Below, piece by piece: positions 23,001 to 34,979 of a DNA stretch of 55,441 nucleotides. Location of the stretch: positions 55,651,901 to 55,707,341 of the forward strand of contig JBOZIK010000001.1 of the NCBI GenBank assembly GCA_051453625.1, in the 5' to 3' direction. The first letter of the stretch is position 1; the number at the start of each line of letters is the position of its first letter. The position numbers were made by a program, and so were the translations under genes. The notes below the pieces were generated by a model. That model worked only from the letters and a program-made list of their open reading frames with translations. It was not told the DNA's origin and made no database searches. Source of the DNA: Welwitschia mirabilis. Lineage: Eukaryota; Gnetophyta; Gnetopsida; Welwitschiales.

Positions 23001-23760
23001 AGTTTCATTTATAGGTTTTGATTATTCATTAGCAGATAACTTAGTATATCTCTAAAGATGTTATAACTTCTTTTTGATTTTCTAGTCCAAACTTCTAGAT
23101 TAGATCTTTGATGTATTTATTTTATGTTGAGAATATTTCAACCTTTACTAAATAATTTCTATACCTAGATAAAATCTAGTCAATCTGAGATTAAAAATCT
23201 TAAATTCCTTACTTAAGGTGATTTTTATTATTCTTATGCCTTCTTCACCACTTCTAGTTATTAATATATCATCTATATATTACACTATGCATGTAGATTT
23301 GTGCACATCAGATTTTATGAATAATGTAACATTCATAATTTACTAATCACATAATTTAAATCTAATGAAAATTAAATAATTTGAAAGATTAGTGTATCAA
23401 GCTCTTAGTGCTTGTTTTAGCTCATATAAAGACTTGATTAATCTATATAACTTATGTTCTTTGCTTATTTTTTAAATTCATTTGATTACATCATGTAGAT
23501 TTTTCTTTTAAGTCTCCATGAAGAAAGACAGTATTTATATCTAATTAATGAAGATTCCATTCCTTTTGTATTACCAAAGCAATCACTACTTTGATGGTGA
23601 CCCATTTTGATATTGGAGATAAGACTTAATCGTAATTAAGTTCTTTATTTTGTTATATGTCTACAATAATAAGTTAAGATTTATGTCACTCGAGAGTGTT
23701 GTCTACATTAGAAAACCAATTTGTTAGATAATATTTTACACCCTAATGGAAGGTTTACCA
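23000..23760 (-). pseudogene. Copia reverse transcriptase
   Basis: The opening reads VGKPSIRV/LPLGCKILSNK (family LPxGxKxxxxKWVFK) near 23700-23755. INTVFLHGDLKEKIYMM follows near 23480-23545 (family DVxTAFLHGDLxEEIYMxQ). The catalytic box YIDD lies at 23268-23279, followed by ILITRSGEE. LTRFYLGIEI stands near 23135-23165. Frameshifts and stops separate the blocks, so it is a pseudogene; both catalytic aspartates are still encoded. Confidence 0.85.
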
Positions 23761-24399
23761 ACTCCTAGGTATCATTTTTAACAAAATTACCATATTATTC
23801 TTATATGGCTTAAATTTAATGGTCATATTCAATGACATTTTCAAATGAGATTGGTTCATCTTAAAGGTCAAGTGGAGCTCATCATCATTATCATCATGCT
23901 CAGCCATGCCTAGCTCTAGTTTTACCCTTCTTATCCTTATAAACATCTTGAAGAGTAGATAATAACCAAGTACTTTAATGTGGTCTCTAGGTAGTATCAG
24001 CTTCTTTAGTTATAGAACCCCTAAATTGTTATTGGAACCCTGACTAAGCATGCTAGGAGTACAAAATTGATTAATTTCTATAGGTTGTAAAGTAGATGTA
24101 TTAATAATAGGAACTAAAGCATCACTAATAACCACATCTATTCCCCTTAATCATAGGACATTAAGCATTAAATATGGTTACTAGATTAGAGAAAGAATGA
24201 TGTTTAAAGAATCAAGCTAGGAATCATTATTTGAAGTCTCTATGAAAATGATAGCATGAGAAATAATAGCCTTACAATACTTTTGATGATACACTGAATA
24301 ATCCTTCTAGTTGATTAGATATCCCACAAAGATATTAATGCAAGAATCTACTCCAAATTTGTCATGATGTTTACTTGGAACATAAACATAGCACTTACA

Positions 24400-25125
24400 C
24401 TCAAACACATGGAAATGGTTTAGCTTTGGCTTGTATCCATACTACTTTATAGCTAAAGATACTCCTTTTTTAGTATATCAACTAATACAATTATTAAAAT
24501 GTATTATCATGTTTACCAATTTATTCAAAAGATAGGTCTTACAACCATTGAAAAACATCATGGAATGATTATATTCATGATAGTATGATAAAATGACTTA
24601 GCCATGTTATTTTGTTGGGGCATCCCTGATCAAGTCTTTAAATGTTAAATCCCTTCGAAAGTAAGAAAGTCTTAGAACTAAAAAGATGTGTACTCATCAC
24701 CATTATTTAAGTAAAAACTTTAATCTAATAATTAACTTACTTTGCTACTTTAGATTTAAACCTTTTGAAAATTTCCAAGTCTATGATTTAGATTAAATGA
24801 AGTATATCAAAGACATTTAGGAATAGTCATTAATAAAGGATATAAAGTAATAAAATTCGTGAAGAGTGAAAAATGGCATAGGTCCATATAGATCACTATA
24901 AACAAGTAAAAGATTTAGATTAGCATGCAATTTACTTAGTGTAAACTATTACCTAGTTGCTTTATCTATTCTACATGCTTCATACTAAGGAAAATCATGT
25001 GAAATGGATGGAAAAAATCAGTGGCCATTCTCACATATTACATTCATTACATAAGAAGTAGGATGTCCTAGTCGAGCATGCCATAGTAGCAAGACAAAAA
25101 TCTCTTCTTGGGAAATAGTTCAAGT
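24400..25125 (-). pseudogene. Copia GAG-pre-integrase and integrase core
   Basis: Minus-strand translation gives LLWHARLGHPTSYVM at about 25045-25090 (the GAG-pre-integrase WHxRLGHP box). Then come LLLVYSDLYGPMPF at about 24885-24925 (family LVHSDVWGP, holding a catalytic Asp) and YYFISFINDYS at about 24830-24865 (family YYVTFIDDYS). Integrase inserts the cDNA into the genome. The region 23760-24400 should hold the integrase C-terminus and linker and is too eroded to read. Stops are frequent. Confidence 0.8.
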
Positions 25126-25629
25126 AATTTCTTATATTCTTACATAATCATAAGGATAAGTAGCTTTCTATGAATGCTATCATGATCAGTCACTGATTAC
25201 CATCATAAATATCCACTAACTGCTTTGTCATAGAAATATAGTGATCTTCTTGCAATAGAGTTGAAAGTAATTAAAGATGTAATCTCAAATAAAGAACATA
25301 CAAAACATGTAAAATAGTCTATGAAAAGAGTGATGTCAAGTCAAGGGTAGTCAAACTATAGCCTTCCATAGGAATTGGTGTTCTGTTTGGTAAATGAACA
25401 TGACTTGGTGCTTTGACGAAGTTACCAAAATAATCATGCCAATAAGGCATGTAACAAGTTACACCTATATCAAGAATTCATTTTTCATCATGAGGTATGC
25501 ACTAACTTATACTAAAAAATTTAAAATTTTTAAAGACTACATTAGATTCAAAATTTTTAGCATTATCAACAGATTTAGATCCTATAGTAACTGTAGTTTC
25601 CTTAGGTGTAAACTTTATCTTAACTTAAG

Positions 25630-26560
25630 AAATCCTATAGAAGTTAGTAGTATGACCTTATCTTCCATAGCATGAACACTAAGACTTGTTCTTTTTAGAA
25701 AGGATAGTATTCTAAAATTGGTTCTTGTTTTTTTGAGTCTAATTTAGTTTCTTATTTTTCTTTCTTTATAGAACATTATCCTAATCATAGTGTGGTTAAT
25801 TTTGTAGATGGGATTTGTTGGTAGGATGTTTATGTTAACAAGGAGAACTACAAGAATGAGAAAGTTTATATGTAAGATTAGATGAAGAAGATTTCATAAA
25901 GTTAATTAAGGTTTAGTAAAAATAAAATCCTAACTAAGCATATCAAAAGTTATATTATTTAATTGCTTATTACTATCTAGTAACATAATATAACTATATA
26001 AAGAGGATTCTTATAAATAATAATAGATCATGTTTCTATAGTAAACATAAATTTGTATTTGTAAGTTAATCTCTACTACCTTCAAATTAATGTCTTACAT
26101 ATATGTAATTAAATGTCTCATTTCTCCTTTCTCATAATGTAAACTATTCATTCAAGTTATGAGATTAAGAAGATCCAGAACATTATTGGAGTAGCATGTA
26201 TCCCTTAAGGTACTAAAGTTGGTGCAGTTTGTTTTGGGCTAATCAACCAACTTCTTATGTTAATAGGAAATAAATTTTTACATAATTGCTATTATTTTAC
26301 ATCAATGTCTTACTAAGTATATTCTTTAGCATGATCTTGAATAGATGTATACTCATGTATCAAGAAATCCTTCTTATAATCATAAGTCCACATGGTTGAT
26401 ATAAAACTTTCATGTCAAACCTTCCATGACTAATCATCTTAAAGAGTAACTATAATGTTGGCCATGATTCTAATGGTGGATATAGGTGTAAACCATCTTG
26501 ACAACCATTGAAACTTACCCTTTGAAAGTGATGATGAAGGTGTTATAGTAAAAAAAGAAT
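25630..26560 (-). pseudogene. Copia gag with remnant CCHC zinc knuckle
   Basis: At about 25630-25690 the minus strand gives CSCYGR-stop-GHTTNFYR, close to the knuckle CxYCGKxGHTTxxCY with cysteines lost and a stop inside. Upstream, readable gag pieces are KGKFQWLSRWF and MANIIVTL near 26470-26520. The region lies exactly between the integrase and the element's 5' end, as gag should. The assignment of the N-terminal limit is approximate. Confidence 0.6.
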
Positions 26561-29465
26561 GAAAACCACAAGAGAGTTGATAAGCTATGAGGTAAAGTTA
26601 AGAATCATAGGAATCTTATTCACATCCATAATTAAAAGTGATCTATTTATCACATAAAGAAATTTTATCAAATTCCAAAAAATGATAAAGAAAAAAAAGA
26701 TGATATAATTATAAGAAAAGGAATCTTACTCTCATCCATAATTTCAAGTAACTTATCCAAGTCATAATGCAATTAAAGGAAAGAGATAAAACATCATAAT
26801 AGATAGGTATAATTATAGTAAAAGGGAATCAAACCCACAAATCAAGTGATATATCTAAATTACAAAGTGTAATAATAAAAAACCCCCTCAATTAATGAAA
26901 ACCTATGTACATGAAAAAGAAAAACAAAGGTATTTTATTTAAAATTTCTTAATGTGAGTAAGGTAAATTTTAATGTAAGAGGGCCTAAATTGATTATTAA
27001 GTAATGAAATTTTTAAAATTTTTCATTTTTAAAGTCTTCTCCCAAGTCCAAGTAGTGATCATGTTTTATTCAAAGGTAGTACCTTGTATCCAAAGGGAGT
27101 GAAAAAAAAATGTAAATCATGTTAATGGAGCTTTTAAGTTGTTGACTAGTTTACATTACCTTAGATGTATATCCTAATTAAAGGAGGGTATAACGCAATG
27201 TTGGTGACCTACTTATACCTTAGTAAATTTTAAATTTTATTAAACCTATATCTGTTGATGATGAAATCCAAATGGACTTTATCACTATACCATCTGTTTT
27301 CATCCAATATGCCTAGATTATTAAGGTATAAATGGGAATATAAAGCTCAGGGCACTCAAGACATTTTTACTTAAGAGAGATATGGGTTTTCATATGATTA
27401 AAACTTCATAGTTATGGTAGTTCAGACTACATAATAAGCTTTAGAATGTAGCATAAAGCCCAACATAGATTTTTGTTTATACAAGACTCCCCATGCCCAC
27501 CACCAAACAAACATTTATCACCAGTGAAAACATTAAGTATTTAAGGGGTGAAAGATAATTTTTCTTTTTATTAATTAACTTAAATAATATTTAATGAAAG
27601 TATGACATATGAAAAGAGAGGACTAGAAGATTAAAAACACATAAGAAAAAGGAATTGATTATGGTATATTTAAGTTAAGTAAATCTTGTCATAAAAATAA
27701 TTTAATAAAAAGAAAAAAAATCAATTTAAGAAATATTTATCCACATTTCAACTTGACTTGATAAGAGATATTTGGCTTACAAAACTACAAAATGCTAAAG
27801 AAATCAAGAAAAACTAAAAGAAGGAGCTCAAAAACCAACGAAAAAAGGTTTTAAAAAAATCAAATTAAGGGATCTTGTTCAACATCCCAACTTGATTGAT
27901 GATAAAAAATAAGTGTTATATTTACAAAATTAAAAAATACCCAAAACCACTCAAAAAATAGCTTAAAATACATAAAAAATAAAGACATAGAAAAAATTGT
28001 GTATGTGCATAAATCAAAGCTAAAAGATAGATAATTGCTAGCTAAACTACATGTGCACAAAAATATGTAATGGCTAAGCATTTACCTAATAAAGCTACAT
28101 GTACATAGACATGGAAAAAGTGCTAGCTAAAGTTGGACATTTTTACATATGCTCCCAAATCAAATTGCTTGGTCAAAAAATTACATGTGCACCAAAATTG
28201 GAAACAAAAACACTATATTTTAAATTGTAAGGTCATGTAATCCATAAAATGTATCATGCATATATAACTCCAAAGTTGTCAAAGCCAATGGACTTAGATG
28301 ATATCCAATGATAACACTCTATGATGCATTACCTATTATCTAAGATTTCTAGGATAACTTAACTTAAATATAAGAAATTTTAGCTATAGAGGACTCAAAA
28401 AATTCTTTTTAGTATATCAAAGGACTCAAAAAACATAGTAAAGAACTCAAAAAAATTCTCAATTAGCAATGAGGAAAAGATTACTAGTGGTGTCCTAGAA
28501 TGTGATGTAGAGACCTTCATAAGAAAATGGACATGCTACATTCATGGAAAAGATAGTGCAATTTATAAACATGAGGCATGCAATTAGTAATAAAGGCTAG
28601 TGTAGCAATGAACAACAACAACAAATGCACTTAAAATTGGTTGCAGGAGGATGTTAAAAGAGTTTAGTGGACTATGTAGTACATTAAAGAATGACTAGAG
28701 GTGATAGTGGAAGGCAGTAAGAACAAGAAAAATCCAATGAGAAATGGTAATGCAATAGTGAATAACAGTGGGATTAGTAGGTGTGGATTAGCTAAAGGAA
28801 ATCAGCAGTAGCACAAGTAGGTAGTAAAAAAAATGAACAAGAATAGTGATGACATCACGTGGTGGCTAGAGAAAAAAGGGAAAGAAGCAGCATGAATTTG
28901 AATGTAGTTTCTAAAGTCTATGTAGAGGGAGTTCATCGATTGTGAAGTGTGATATAGTACTATAGGTAGTAGCAACTATATGATGTGAGAGCAAAACTTG
29001 ATAGTGGAATATAAATAGTAGGTTAAGCAACAACATGCTGATGATGGATGATCTTGCATGAAGACAGATGTGTTGTGCTATGATAATGATTATCATTGCA
29101 AGCATTTGATGTATTCATAGGCATTAATAGAATGGACATCAATGCAGATAGATTAATGTAGGTTAATCTTATAAACATCTATGAAAACTATAATTAAAAA
29201 GTTAAAAAAATATTAAAAGGAGTATAAAAATTAAAAATAGAAGGTTAAAAGAAGACAAAAAAGAAGGCTAAGAAGGCCTAAAATTAGGATAAAAATTAAG
29301 CCAAAGAGAGGCTTAATAGAAGCCAAAAATGGAGGCTAAAGAGGTCTAATAGAAGCCTCATAAAAGGGCTTAGAAACTTCAAGCTTTCAAGATTAAATTA
29401 GAGAGGCCACAAAAAGCTCCAGTTCTCAAGAAAGGCCAAAGAGCGCTTCAAGAAATCTTTCTAAA
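26560..29465. other. Unassigned 2.9-kb segment between copia PBS and gag
   Basis: A copia leader is normally short, so most of this is likely inserted or expanded sequence. No domain is recognised on either strand. From about 28600 to 29460 the plus strand is purine-biased, and 29260-29460 has repeated words AAGGCTAA, GAGGCTTAATAGAAGCC and AGAGGCC. Around 28035-28190 the words GCTAGCTAAA and ACATGTGCAC recur imperfectly. Confidence 0.4.
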
Positions 29466-29477
29466 TCTCTAATACCA
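29466..29477 (-). other. Copia primer binding site
   Basis: The minus strand reads TGGTATTAGAGA, 10 of 12 identical to the initiator-Met PBS TGGTATCAGAGC. It lies six bases inside the right LTR edge. Confidence 0.75.
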
Positions 29478-29482
29478 CTTAT

Positions 29483-29670
29483 TGGGAAATAGATAAGCAA
29501 GAATAATGAGTAAAAAATTCTCAAAATCAAATATATATTTCTTCAATTCACTCTATATTTTCTTATTACAATGAAGAGATTGATTTTAAAGGTAAGCATA
29601 ACATTAGGGTTTCACTAGGATTTTTATATCCCCTAGATATATGATCATTGTGCATACAAATCTTAGTAAA
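29483..29670 (-). repeat. 5' LTR of the copia element
   Basis: Direct repeat of 21827-22033. It begins TTGGGAAATAGATAAG on the plus strand next to the PBS. The outer end after about 29665 no longer matches, so about a dozen terminal bases are lost or mutated. Confidence 0.7.
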
Positions 29671-30817
29671 AGATGGAGTAATAAGGAAATTTAAAAGCAT
29701 AGAAATGAAGATATTACATTAGTTTAAGGCACAAATATGATCGCATATAGATCATATATGAAAATTTGTGCAAAAGAGAATGGCAACAAAAAATGAAATG
29801 CTAATTGGATTTATCATCTATAAGAAAAGACAAAATGTCTCTCTAGATGTCCTCATTTTGAAGTGAGGGGAATGAGATAAAACTTGTTTCAAAAGAGATG
29901 ATGAAGATGTGCTTATTTGGGATTTTTATATGCTTGATAAGTTCTCTTCTTATCTTTTTATCTTTGTTCTTTTTTTCCTTTTCTTATAAAACTAATAGAT
30001 GAACATAGCATGATGGATGAGCAATTCCAAACAAAGAAATGAGGAATTATATAGAAATTTGGCGATAGGATAACATGATAAATAAGAAAAAAATAACATC
30101 TTATGATGAAAACAAGTAAGTAAAGATAAATGAAAATGAAGAGAATAAACATCATTTACCTTAGATAACTATTAACTAAAAAGTAGCGAATGAGGTACGT
30201 ATGTAGTAAAATGGAAAATGGTAGTGATAAAATAACATAATGAAAGATATTACCATGTAATAAAATAATAATTTTAGGGTAAAATGATGGGGAACCATGA
30301 TAGGATAATTAAGGATTATCATGACATTCAATGAATTTAATGGAATAGGATGGTAATAGGGGATGAAAATCCCTCTATCATGATGCATATGTAAAAATAG
30401 ATAACATCAGAAGATGCTAATTAATAATGATAACATAGGAATCATGGAAAAAATTTGATTATAATTTGAAAGTAACTACAAGGTAGGTAAAGATAATTAA
30501 ATGGGGTAAAAGGGATGAAACAAATGTATAATGATGATGACAAAAGGAATAGAGATGTAGATGATGTTATGATTAATAAAAAGGGATAATGATAAATAAC
30601 TAAAGAAGCTCATCCAAAATGAAAATTAATGGGTAAAGGGAAGCATAATGTAAAAATAGGTAAAGATAAGTTAAAATAATTATCATGAATAATAATAATA
30701 AGTAATCTTAACAAAAGTATGAAACTGAGTATACAAGACATATCATGATGAGCATGTAGAAGGTAATGATCCTAAATAATTATAAACATGTTCTGTTGCA
30801 ATCTTTTAGATGTTTGC

Positions 30818-30851
<34 letters not shown>

Positions 30852-30980
30852 TGTATTTCTATATATATATATATATCTCATTATCTCAATTGTATAATTT
30901 ATTAGTAAATAGATGTTTTTATCTATCTTTATGCTTACTAATCAATAGGTTAGTTAGTATGCTAGTAGGTTAGTATGCAG
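29671..30980. other. Unassigned AT-rich DNA with simple repeats
   Basis: No gene is visible. The plus strand is A/G/T-rich with many GATGAT and ATAATAA words, so minus-strand frames here (29958-30155, 30176-30388) look like low-complexity artefacts. Confidence 0.4.
30822..30876 (+). repeat. TATG and TA microsatellites
   Basis: About nine ATGT/TATG units (30822-30856) are followed by eight TA units (30860-30876). Confidence 0.95.
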
Positions 30981-30989
30981 ATATTTAAT

Positions 30990-31787
30990 TATTGCATTTC
31001 AGGTACAGGATGCTAAGTGATGTGATGATGAGAGAGAAGGTTAAGGTAGTGAATTAACATAACAAACTCAACCATAAATCCATTTCTTAGGAGCAAAGAA
31101 CGGAAACAAAAAAACTAACAAGGGTATAAGAATGTCATCACCACTAAAGGTAGGGATATTTTTAGCAAAAAGATCTTAGGAATTGACAAGGCAAGAAAGT
31201 CAAGTTAGGAAACTCCAGCTAGTCTACAAAGGTATCAGTAGCATTTTCCCATACTTCATAGTATTACTTGAAAAGGAGAACATAGTTGTTAGCTCATGTT
31301 TATGTAAAAATTGGTATTTCAATATAAAGCTAAAAATAATTTAAGTATAATTATGTGCATACTTTATTACTTAAAAAAGTAATATTACTTCTATCTTACT
31401 CCTATTTGTGTAGCTAAACATAAACTAAGATAATTTTAGTACTTAGAAATAAGTATTACTCAATAGCCTGTTTAAATTCTATCATGTTTTACTTTTTCAT
31501 TATTCCTCCTTAGTGTAATATATTTACATAGTAATTAAGATCAAATAAATAACCTAGCTAGTTCAAGTAACTTCATCACAAGACTATTGTAATGATCAAT
31601 TTTGAACTAAATGGTTAAGTCTTAACTAGTTCTTTACTAAACCTTCAATGTATTTGTATTTAATGATGTGTGCTTATTTTAAGTTAGTAGTAGCATAGTT
31701 TCTAAAATTTCCTAGAATTATTTTATAGTTTCTGATATTATTTTGTAATACTTTTTGCACTTATTTTATCATATAAGCCACCCATCA
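30990..31787 (+). repeat. Probable 5' LTR of the plus-strand gypsy element (start uncertain)
   Basis: The right edge is well placed: it ends in CA at 31786-31787, three bases before a PBS. The left edge is a guess because no second LTR copy is present in the window. Confidence 0.35.
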
Positions 31788-31790
31788 TTT

Positions 31791-31808
31791 TGGCGCTAGA
31801 AGGAGGAC
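31791..31808 (+). other. Ty3/gypsy primer binding site
   Basis: TGGCGCTAGAAGGAGGAC begins three bases after an LTR-like CA end and precedes gag on the same strand. It begins with TGGCGC, as plant Ty3 binding sites often do. I recall this version being assigned to an Arg tRNA in Tat/Ogre elements, but could not check. Confidence 0.7.
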
Positions 31809-31879
31809 ACTTTAAAGTCAACTAGTAGAGATGAGGAAAAGTGACATGTAATAAGATAGTCAAGGAAAACAATAAGATG

Positions 31880-33600
31880 AAAGAAGAAGGTACATTCAAG
31901 ATATACATAAATATAATCTAGATGAACAAACTGGAAGTACTATTAAATTAGAGGTAGAAGAAGACGATTTTATAGAAGATGAAGTAACCTTAGAAAAGAT
32001 GGTAAAAGACCAAATCTTTTATGAATTAATGATTGAATTTGAGCAATGATTGCATAGAATTCTTACATCACCTTGCTGAGTAGGAGAATGTTCTCAAATA
32101 GTTCAAGTCAGAAGACCTGAAAAAAGAGTTGTAACAAAACGTTATTGGGAAGATGATGGAGATTTAAGATCATTAAATCATGATACCTTATGGTTAAATG
32201 ATTTAAGTCCTATTAATTCTATAATCCTAACTAGATAAAGTAATAAATATAAATATTACCATAATATCCACTTTTAAAGATTAAAAGTCAAAAGAACCCT
32301 TATTACATCTAAGATTATTTGATGCTTTTGTAAAGCTAATTATCTTAACTTAAAATCTAACTTTTTGAGATATTTTTATTTTTTCCTAAAAGGATATGCT
32401 TAATTATGGTATTATAAAAATTCTAATAATACGTTTAATTCATGAGAAACCCTTAAAAATGATTTTCTAGATAAATTTCAATCGATAAAAATGGTTGAAG
32501 ATTTAAGAGAACAAATCCTGAACATTAAACAAAGAGATAATAAAAGATTTGATTAATTCATAGATAGGTGTAACATATTGTTAGTTAAATTTCCTAATCA
32601 TGGAACTACATTTAGGGAGTGAGTCAGATCCTTACTTAGAGAACTGCAGGGTCATACATTGAAGGACTTAGACTTGTTATATAGAGAAAGCATCAAAATA
32701 GAGAATATCCAAGAAGCGGGAGAAACCTTTACTTAGTTTTATAACATGAGACAAGGATGGAATCAAGAGAATGAAAAGAAGAATAAGGTAAATGAGATAT
32801 GTACCCCAAAATTATATGGTAGTATGTATATCTCAAAAAATATTAGTCTTATAAAAGAAGTAGTTAAAAACATAACTAAGAGCATAGTAGAAAAATTTGA
32901 TTGATTAGCTATAAAATAATTTAAGAAGGAAGAAAGTCCTACATGTGAACACTATGGGAAAAATAACCATGATAAAATAGAATACCCTTAGATGTAAGAA
33001 TTTATTTAGTGGTTAGATAGAAACAGATTGGATTTAAATTCTAGTAATCAATCTCAAACTCAAAAATTCTAGCAATCAACCTCAAACTCAAAAGAAACTA
33101 TACCCTTATCAAAGTAGAAAATGAAAAGGAAAAATGGAGGGGTCTTTACAGAGTTATGTAAACTCAAAGAGGTAAGAGAAATATGATTACTATAGAAATT
33201 GGAAAAATAAATATTTAAAAGACCAAAGATAGAAATAAAAAATATAAAGAAAAGAAGAAAAAAATCCCTACTCAACCTAACGCAAATCCTAGAGAAGCAA
33301 CAAATAAGGTAGTGACTACTAGATCTAGGAAATAAAAGGTAATGTGTGAATCATAGAAAAAGAATGTGAATTTGAGTAACTTCTTAAATAAAAATGAGGA
33401 AGAGATTAAAATAAAAATAATGAACAATACCTCAGTAGATTCTTTACCTTTTTCAATGAGAAGTAAACAAATAGAACATCCAAAAGTTAAAAAAGATATA
33501 AAATATTTAATAAGGATACTAAACCTATGCATTGGAAATAGACAAAGAGCATGTTCTCAAAATAGAAAAACAAAAAAGAGAGTAAGAAAGAAAAACAAAT
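31880..33600 (+). pseudogene. Ty3/gypsy gag (first copy) with mutated zinc knuckle
   Basis: The readable core (32390-32720) runs LKGYA-stop-LWYYKNSNNTFNSW, NDFLDKFQ, MVEDLREQILNIKQRDNKRF and LVKFPNHGTTFRE, a standard gypsy capsid (A-x-LWY, W-x-xLKxxF, RxxILxxKQ, LxKxPNHG). At 32943-32990 TCEHYGKNNHDKIEYP stands where C-x2-C-x4-H-x4-C is expected; the second and last Cys codons read TAT and TAC (G to A). A lysine-rich tail follows. A second copy of the gene lies at 34980-36575. Both are broken by stops. Confidence 0.8.
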
Positions 33601-33604
33601 TAAG

Positions 33605-33970
33605 ATGCTAATGAAGGATCATATTTATTTAGATTCCATGCAAGTTCTTCAAAATAGACAACATAAAAAGTATAGTGATTTCAGAACACCTATGATAGAT
33701 GTAAAAATAGATGAACAACTCAAAATAGAATCACTTATAAGTCTTGGGACAAGTGTTAATGTTATGGCCTATGAAACTTATAAACAATTAGAGAAATCAA
33801 AATTAGTACCTTACCAAAGAGAATTTTACTTAGCAAATGACTCAACAGTTATGCTAGAAGGAGTTCTAAAGGATATACCCATAGAACTCCAAGCTTTTAT
33901 CTATTTGATAGATTTACCAGTAATGAAAACTCAAGGAGATACTAATGCAATTATTCTTGGAAGACTGTGA
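33605..33970 (+). pseudogene. Ty3/gypsy aspartic protease with altered catalytic site
   Basis: Retropepsin processes the gag-pol polyprotein. This 121-codon frame has the fold signature: PMIDVKIDEQLKIESLI, then SLGTSVNVMAYETYKQL, and IILGRL near the end, followed out of frame by MATADATIYSRRG (family IILGRPWLATADAIIGCRSG). At codon 46 (33740-33742) a serine codon AGT stands where the catalytic aspartate of D-(L/T)-G-(A/T)-S is expected, so the enzyme would be inactive even if made. It is the longest clean frame of this element and lies directly between gag and RT as expected. Confidence 0.8.
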
Positions 33971-34443
33971 ATGGCTACTGCAGATGCTACTATTTATTCT
34001 AGAAGAGGGGTAATGGAAATTAGTCTTAGAGATCTTAAAAAAGAGATCAAACTTTTTGATTTAGTGGTTATTAAAGAAATAGTGTAGAACACAAAAGAAA
34101 AAACCAATAAAATCCTCATACAAGAAGTTAATTTAATGTTAAATAAATAAAATGAGAAGAAATATGAGGAAGAAGATTTAGTAGCTTAAGAAGTTAAAAA
34201 GCCTCCTCTTAAGAAAGGGCTAGAATATATTGAGGTAGCTTCTAATAAAATTTTAACCTTAAATAGTTGTTTAACTCATTCTCAAAAAATAAGACTTAAA
34301 ATAATGTTCATTAAAAAAAAGGAGTCTTTTCTTGGGATTATAAAAACATTAAAGAAATAGATCTGAAAATCTACCAATAGAGAATCTATTTAGATACTCC
34401 TATTAAACCAAGTTAGAAATTAAAAAGAAGATGTAATTCACAT

Positions 34444-34879
34444 GTGCATAAGGTAATTAAATATAAAATTTTTAAACTATTAGAAGTAGGATTCATTTAC
34501 TTAATATTTGATTCAGAATGGATTAGTCCAACAATGGTCGTACCAAAAGAAGGAAATAAATGGAGGGTGTGCATAGACTTTATAATGCTAAATAAGATAA
34601 ATTATAAAGATAATTTACCTATTTCATTTATTGATCAAGTTTTAAAAACATCAATAGTATAGATCCCTAGATGGATATAGTGGCTATAATCAAGTTCTTA
34701 TAGCTTTAGAAGATCAAGCCAAAATAATGTTCACTTGTTATTAGGGTACTTATTCCTATAAAATACTCCCATTTGAACTATGTAATGCTCTTGTTAATTT
34801 TCAAAGATTAGTAAATAGTATTTTTCAAGACATGATAGGAAGATTAGTTAAAGTATTTATGGATTATTTCTCAACATTC
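34444..34879 (+). pseudogene. Ty3/gypsy reverse transcriptase, 5' half, ending at an assembly gap
   Basis: The frame 34444-34662 contains FIYLIFDSEWISPTMVVPKE, KWRVCIDFIMLNK and LPISFIDQVL, matching gypsy RT blocks 1-2 (GIIYPISDSxWVSPVxVVPKK, WRVCIDYRxLN, FPLPFIDQxL). After a small frameshift come LDGYSGYNQV, FELCNALVNFQR and VKVFMDYFSTF. The last should be FMDDFS: the second catalytic Asp codon is TAT at 34865-34867. A TAG replaces a likely TGG in CY-stop-GTYSYK. The gene runs into the 100-N gap at 34880. Confidence 0.85.
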
Positions 34880-34979
34880 NNNNNNNNNNNNNNNNNNNNN
34901 NNNNNNNNNNNNNNNNNNNNNNNNNNNNNNNNNNNNNNNNNNNNNNNNNNNNNNNNNNNNNNNNNNNNNNNNNNNNNNN
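34880..34979. other. Assembly gap (100 N)
   Basis: A round-number run of N, likely of unknown true length. The sequence resumes in a second copy of gag, so RNase H, integrase and an LTR may be hidden here. Confidence 0.95.

Larger units (their letters stand above)
21827..29670 (-). mobile_element. Ty1/copia retrotransposon, minus strand, degenerate
   Basis: Short direct repeats at the ends (about 21827-22033 and 29483-29670), a tRNA-iMet-type PBS at 29466-29477, and the copia domain order read on the minus strand (gag with zinc knuckle, GAG-pre-integrase and integrase, RT, RNase H) define the element. The integrase-before-RT order is diagnostic of Ty1/copia. All frames are broken. At about 7.8 kb it is longer than a standard 5-kb copia, because about 2.9 kb of unassigned DNA lies between the PBS and gag. 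No clear target site duplication was found; the right LTR seems to lack its last dozen bases. Confidence 0.8.

Noticed and set aside
25394-25675. 93-codon plus-strand frame
   Set aside because: It is antisense to the copia gag/integrase region, which has real domain motifs on the minus strand.
30155-30400. Minus-strand frames of 65-70 codons near 30 kb
   Set aside because: Low-complexity F/I/Y-rich translations of A/G-rich DNA, without any motif.
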